From contig JADLAH010000218.1 of assembly GCA_020848315.1 (NCBI GenBank), forward strand, positions 1 to 9,018: DNA of 9,018 nt. The letters are read 5' to 3'. Below are positions 6,739 through 9,018 of this stretch, in pieces. The position numbers and the translations under genes are program-made. Under the pieces are notes generated by a model. That model did no database searches, was not told where the DNA came from, and saw only the letters and a program-made list of their open reading frames with translations. The stretch is from Chitinophagales bacterium (GTDB lineage Bacteria > Bacteroidota > Bacteroidia > Chitinophagales > JADIYW01). Within the stretch, counting starts at the first letter, position 1. Each line of letters begins with the position of its first letter.

Positions 6739-6770
6739 TAAATGTAAGGAGACCTTTGCCAATAGACAAA
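6739..6770 (-). promoter_or_regulatory. Putative promoter of the M48-PhoD operon
   Basis: Reading the minus strand, TTTG (6770-6767) is followed after 20 bases by TACATTTA (6746-6739), one mismatch from TAnnTTTG. Spacing is close to the Bacteroidota -33/-7 norm. The predicted transcription start falls near 6734, which decides between the two in-frame Met codons of the gene. Confidence 0.5.
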
Positions 6771-6786
6771 TGCCCTTTATTTTTTA

Positions 6787-6815
6787 TTTGTTATCTCATA
6801 TCGCCGAATATTTTG
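6787..6815 (+). promoter_or_regulatory. Putative promoter of ilvE
   Basis: TTTG at 6787-6790 is followed after 18 bases by TATTTTG at 6809-6815, a one-base-short version of TAnnTTTG. A start near 6820 would give a leader of about 38 bases before the ATG at 6858. It sits back-to-back with the opposite-strand promoter. The match is imperfect, so this is a suggestion. Confidence 0.35.
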
Positions 6816-6857
6816 TATCTTCATTCTTATATTCAGTACTAAACTTTATCAGCCGTC

Positions 6858-7757
6858 ATGTTGTATCACAACGATAAATCCGTTTTGTTTTTTAACGGAG
6901 AATACAAGAAAGTAAAAGATTTCAGAATCAGTCCGTTTAACCAGACGCTGCACTACGGATACGGTGTCTTTGAAGGACTGAGAGCCTATAATACACAGCA
7001 GGGACCCCATATTTTCAAGGTGAGACGCCATTTTGAGCGACTCGCAAAATCCGCGGAAAAGCTCAATATTCAGATGCCCTATTCCGTGCCGGAGATGATT
7101 AATTTCGCTTATGAACTGATTGAACGCAATGATATGCGCGAAACATATATCCGTCCATTGGTTTTTATGGACAAGAATATGACGCTGCGCGCCCACGATG
7201 CCGATCAGCCGAATTTGCTGATGACCTGTTGGAAGTGGAATCGCTATTATCCGTCCAATCATCTGAAAGTACTGGTTTCTTCATGGCGCCGCCCGCATAT
7301 CAAGACGATGCCTGTAGATATCAAAGCGACCGGAAACTATATCAACTCCATTCTCGCTACGCGAGAAGCGCTGCAAGGTGGCTATGATGATGCCTTACTG
7401 CTGGATGTGGAAGGGTATATCGCTTCCGGTCCCGGTGCTTCTTTCTTTATGGAGAAAAACGGCAGACTCATTGTGCCGCCTGTCGTACATATCTTCCCGA
7501 GTATCACCCGCACCATCCTGATAGAAATCGCTACGCAAATGGGCATCGAAGTGGTGGAAAAACAATACGGCGTGGATGAGGTGCTGGATGCTGACGGCGC
7601 CTTCTTCGCGGGCACTGCGGCTGAAGTAGCGGGCATCGAGAGCATTAACGGACATAAACTGAGATTGGCGTGGGAAGATACCATCGGACATCTGCTGCAC
7701 AACCGATACAAACGCATCGTGTCCGGAAAGGATACAAACTTCCTGGAGTATTTTTAA
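6858..7757 (+). CDS. ilvE: Branched-chain amino acid aminotransferase (class IV PLP enzyme), with an altered cofactor loop
   Basis: The 299-residue protein is a fold-type IV PLP transaminase. It interconverts Leu, Ile and Val with their 2-keto acids using glutamate/2-oxoglutarate, the last step of their synthesis. Landmarks are LHYGYGVFEGLRAYN (31-45), RRHFERL (56-62), the Schiff-base Lys156 in DIKATGNYINS, and FFAGTAAEVAGI (249-260). Compared with the usual motif GY(I/V)xEGxGxN, residues 187-195 read GYIASGPGAS: Ser190 takes the place of the Glu that contacts the PLP pyridine nitrogen (Glu193 in E. coli IlvE), and Ser195 the place of Asn. PGITR reads PSITR (214-218), with Ser215 for Gly. The lysine-to-Ser190 spacing matches E. 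coli (34 residues), so the alignment is not a gap artefact. The ilvD gene downstream supports the pathway assignment, though the altered loop leaves substrate and activity open. Confidence 0.85.
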   Translation: MLYHNDKSVLFFNGEYKKVKDFRISPFNQTLHYGYGVFEGLRAYNTQQGPHIFKVRRHFERLAKSAEKLNIQMPYSVPEMINFAYELIERNDMRETYIRPLVFMDKNMTLRAHDADQPNLLMTCWKWNRYYPSNHLKVLVSSWRRPHIKTMPVDIKATGNYINSILATREALQGGYDDALLLDVEGYIASGPGASFFMEKNGRLIVPPVVHIFPSITRTILIEIATQMGIEVVEKQYGVDEVLDADGAFFAGTAAEVAGIESINGHKLRLAWEDTIGHLLHNRYKRIVSGKDTNFLEYF

Positions 7758-8059
7758 GGCATACACCCAACATCAAACGGCTCGCGTTTGTCTCCTGAAC
7801 AATGCCGGTATGTTTTCATACAGACACTGCCACAAATAAACAAATCATCACAAGGTAAAAGATGATCATGAAATATTTGTGTATATCAATCGTATCAGCT
7901 TTGTGCTTCATGTGTAAGTTTCTTGTTCACTTCAAGTTATATATAGTAAATGAAAACCGCCACTGATTTTATGCACATATCTGAATTTTATGTTATGAAT
8001 CAAGAAATTTCATAATTTCCACAAAGTTTTACTTAATTTGAGCCTTCAATTTTTACATT
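7758..8059 (+). other. 302-base intergenic region between ilvE and ilvD
   Basis: AT-rich gap with no recognisable RNA gene or riboswitch. It holds a 6-base stem (CAAACG/CGTTTG, 7774-7790) 16 bases after the ilvE stop but without a T tract, the mini-ORF at 7862-7966, and an AT-rich 7-base stem (TTATGAA/TTCATAA, 7993-8015, 9-base loop). TTAATTTG at 8033-8040, one mismatch from the -7 consensus and 19 bases before the ilvD ATG, could be an ilvD promoter, but no -33 element is evident. Confidence 0.5.
7862..7966 (+). CDS. 34-residue hydrophobic mini-ORF upstream of ilvD, possible leader peptide or gene remnant
   Basis: A 34-codon ORF starts at an ATG preceded by AAGG and ends in TGA 93 bases before ilvD. 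Its product, beginning MIMKYLCISIVSALCFMCK, is hydrophobic and basic-tipped like a signal or membrane peptide, and 11 of 34 residues are Ile, Leu or Val. It could be a branched-chain-responsive leader, a tiny membrane protein, or the signal-peptide stub of a decayed lipoprotein gene. I recognise no family, and hydrophobic ORFs of this size arise by chance in AT-rich DNA. Confidence 0.2.
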   Translation: MIMKYLCISIVSALCFMCKFLVHFKLYIVNENRH

Positions 8060-9018
8060 ATGTCTACACTTAATAAATACAGTAAAACCATTACGCAGGA
8101 TGAAACTCAACCTGCGGCACAGGCTATGTTGCACGCTATCGGACTCACCGATGAAGATTTGAAAAAACCACAGGTCGGCATCGTATCTACCGGCTGGGAC
8201 GGAAATCCTTGCAATATGCACCTCAATGGTTTGTCGCATCAACTGAAATCACTGGTGACACAGCAGAATCTGGTCGCGCTCAATTTTTATACTATCGGCG
8301 TGAGTGACGGTATTTCTATGGGGACTTCCGGAATGCGTTACTCGCTGGTGTCACGAGAGGTGATTGCGGATTCTATAGAAACAAATGCCGGTGCACAGTT
8401 TTACGACGGCATCATTTCTATTGCAGGCTGTGATAAAAATATGCCGGGCGTAATTATGGGAATGGCTCGACTGAACCGCCCGTCTTTAATGGTATATGGT
8501 GGTACGATAGCACCCGGCAAACACAAAGGGGAAAATATAGATGTCGTTTCCGCATTCGAAGCATTGGGCAAGAAATTTGCCGGTACGATTTCTGATGAAG
8601 ATTATAAGGATGTTATCAATAATGCCTGTCCGGGTGCAGGTGCCTGCGGCGGAATGTATACAGCGAATACGATGGCTTCGGCTATTGAAGCACTGGGGAT
8701 GAGTTTGCCGTATTCCGCCAGTAATCCTGCCGTATCCGAAGACAAGAAAAATGAACTGAAACAGGCGGCGGCGGCTATCCGCAACCTGTTGGAAAAAGAT
8801 ATCAAACCAAGCGATATCATGACCTTCAAAGCATTCGAAAATGCGATAAGAATTGTGATTGTTTTAGGTGGCAGTACCAATGCCGTGATGCACCTGATTG
8901 CGATGGCAAAAACAATAGGCGTAAAACTGACCATAGCTGATTTTGTGAGAATAGGCAATGAAACACCGATGCTGGCAGATTTCAGACCGAGCGGAAAATA
9001 TGTGATGGAGGATTTGCA
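8060..9018 (+). CDS. ilvD: Dihydroxy-acid dehydratase IlvD, N-terminal part (runs off the window)
   Basis: From the ATG at 8060 ([10 protein letters not shown]) an open frame of 319 codons reaches the window edge. IlvD proteins are usually about 550-620 residues, so a bit more than half is present. It dehydrates 2,3-dihydroxy-isovalerate and -methylvalerate to the keto acids used by IlvE. The Fe-S cluster cysteines are Cys51 (GNPCNMHL), Cys124 (AGCDKNMPG) and Cys196 ([14 protein letters not shown]); this three-Cys set fits the plant/mycobacterial [2Fe-2S] type. The Mg-binding Asp83 (GVSDGISMG), Asp125 and Lys126 are intact, as is [11 protein letters not shown] (269-279). No frameshift is seen. 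Together with ilvE it suggests a branched-chain synthesis cluster continuing to the right. The long leader with a mini-ORF may mean its expression is controlled separately from ilvE. Confidence 0.96.
   Translation, partial: MSTLNKYSKTITQDETQPAAQAMLHAIGLTDEDLKKPQVGIVSTGWDGNPCNMHLNGLSHQLKSLVTQQNLVALNFYTIGVSDGISMGTSGMRYSLVSREVIADSIETNAGAQFYDGIISIAGCDKNMPGVIMGMARLNRPSLMVYGGTIAPGKHKGENIDVVSAFEALGKKFAGTISDEDYKDVINNACPGAGACGGMYTANTMASAIEALGMSLPYSASNPAVSEDKKNELKQAAAAIRNLLEKDIKPSDIMTFKAFENAIRIVIVLGGSTNAVMHLIAMAKTIGVKLTIADFVRIGNETPMLADFRPSGKYVMEDL

Noticed and set aside
8038..8055. Small stem (TTGA/TCAA) followed by TTTTT just before ilvD, as an attenuator terminator
   Set aside because: A 4-base AT-rich stem is too weak to terminate; I do not claim attenuation from it.
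8602..8958. 118-residue minus-strand ORF within ilvD
   Set aside because: It lies wholly inside the well-supported IlvD frame and reads as low-complexity antisense translation.

Overview
The window reads as an ordinary stretch of chromosome from a member of the Bacteroidota, probably in the Chitinophaga/Sphingobacteria part of the phylum. Several things point there: L21 and L27 of plain length, a heptosyltransferase-like GT9 protein with a Cys cluster, a LURP-one-type protein ending in an LLLERRRG tail, an IlvE followed by IlvD, starts with little or no Shine-Dalgarno sequence, and -7 elements resembling the Bacteroidota consensus TAnnTTTG. The assignment rests on family resemblance recalled from memory, not on a search.

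Layout. Positions 1-326 (minus) hold the N-terminal part of an exported, probably outer-membrane, transporter-like protein. Divergent from it, 399-1915 (plus) is a two-gene unit: a gamma-carbonic-anhydrase-like hexapeptide protein and a GT9 glycosyltransferase. It meets, 2 bases apart, a minus-strand pair transcribed from about 2985: rlmH (ribosome methyltransferase) and a LURP-one/tubby-fold protein. A small plus-strand ORF (3062-3304) looks like an orphan lipoprotein. Then come the minus-strand ribosomal operon rplU-rpmA, closed by a strong hairpin at 3396-3427, and a minus-strand pair with a 1-base gap: a Ste24-like M48 membrane protease followed by a secreted PhoD-like phosphoesterase. From a divergent promoter region near 6735-6857 the plus strand carries ilvE and, after a 302-base gap, the first 319 codons of ilvD, which runs off the window.

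How the genes work together. ilvE and ilvD belong to branched-chain amino acid synthesis: IlvD makes the 2-keto acids that IlvE aminates. rplU, rpmA and rlmH serve the large ribosomal subunit. GT9 probably contributes to cell-surface glycolipid. The protease/phosphoesterase pair acts in the membrane and envelope, but a shared task cannot be read from sequence.

I found no mobile element, CRISPR array, tRNA or rRNA, and no clear undescribed system. The points most worth a second look are an IlvE whose PLP-ring-contacting Glu appears replaced by Ser, an Ile/Leu/Val-rich mini-ORF in front of ilvD, and an orphan lipoprotein-like ORF.
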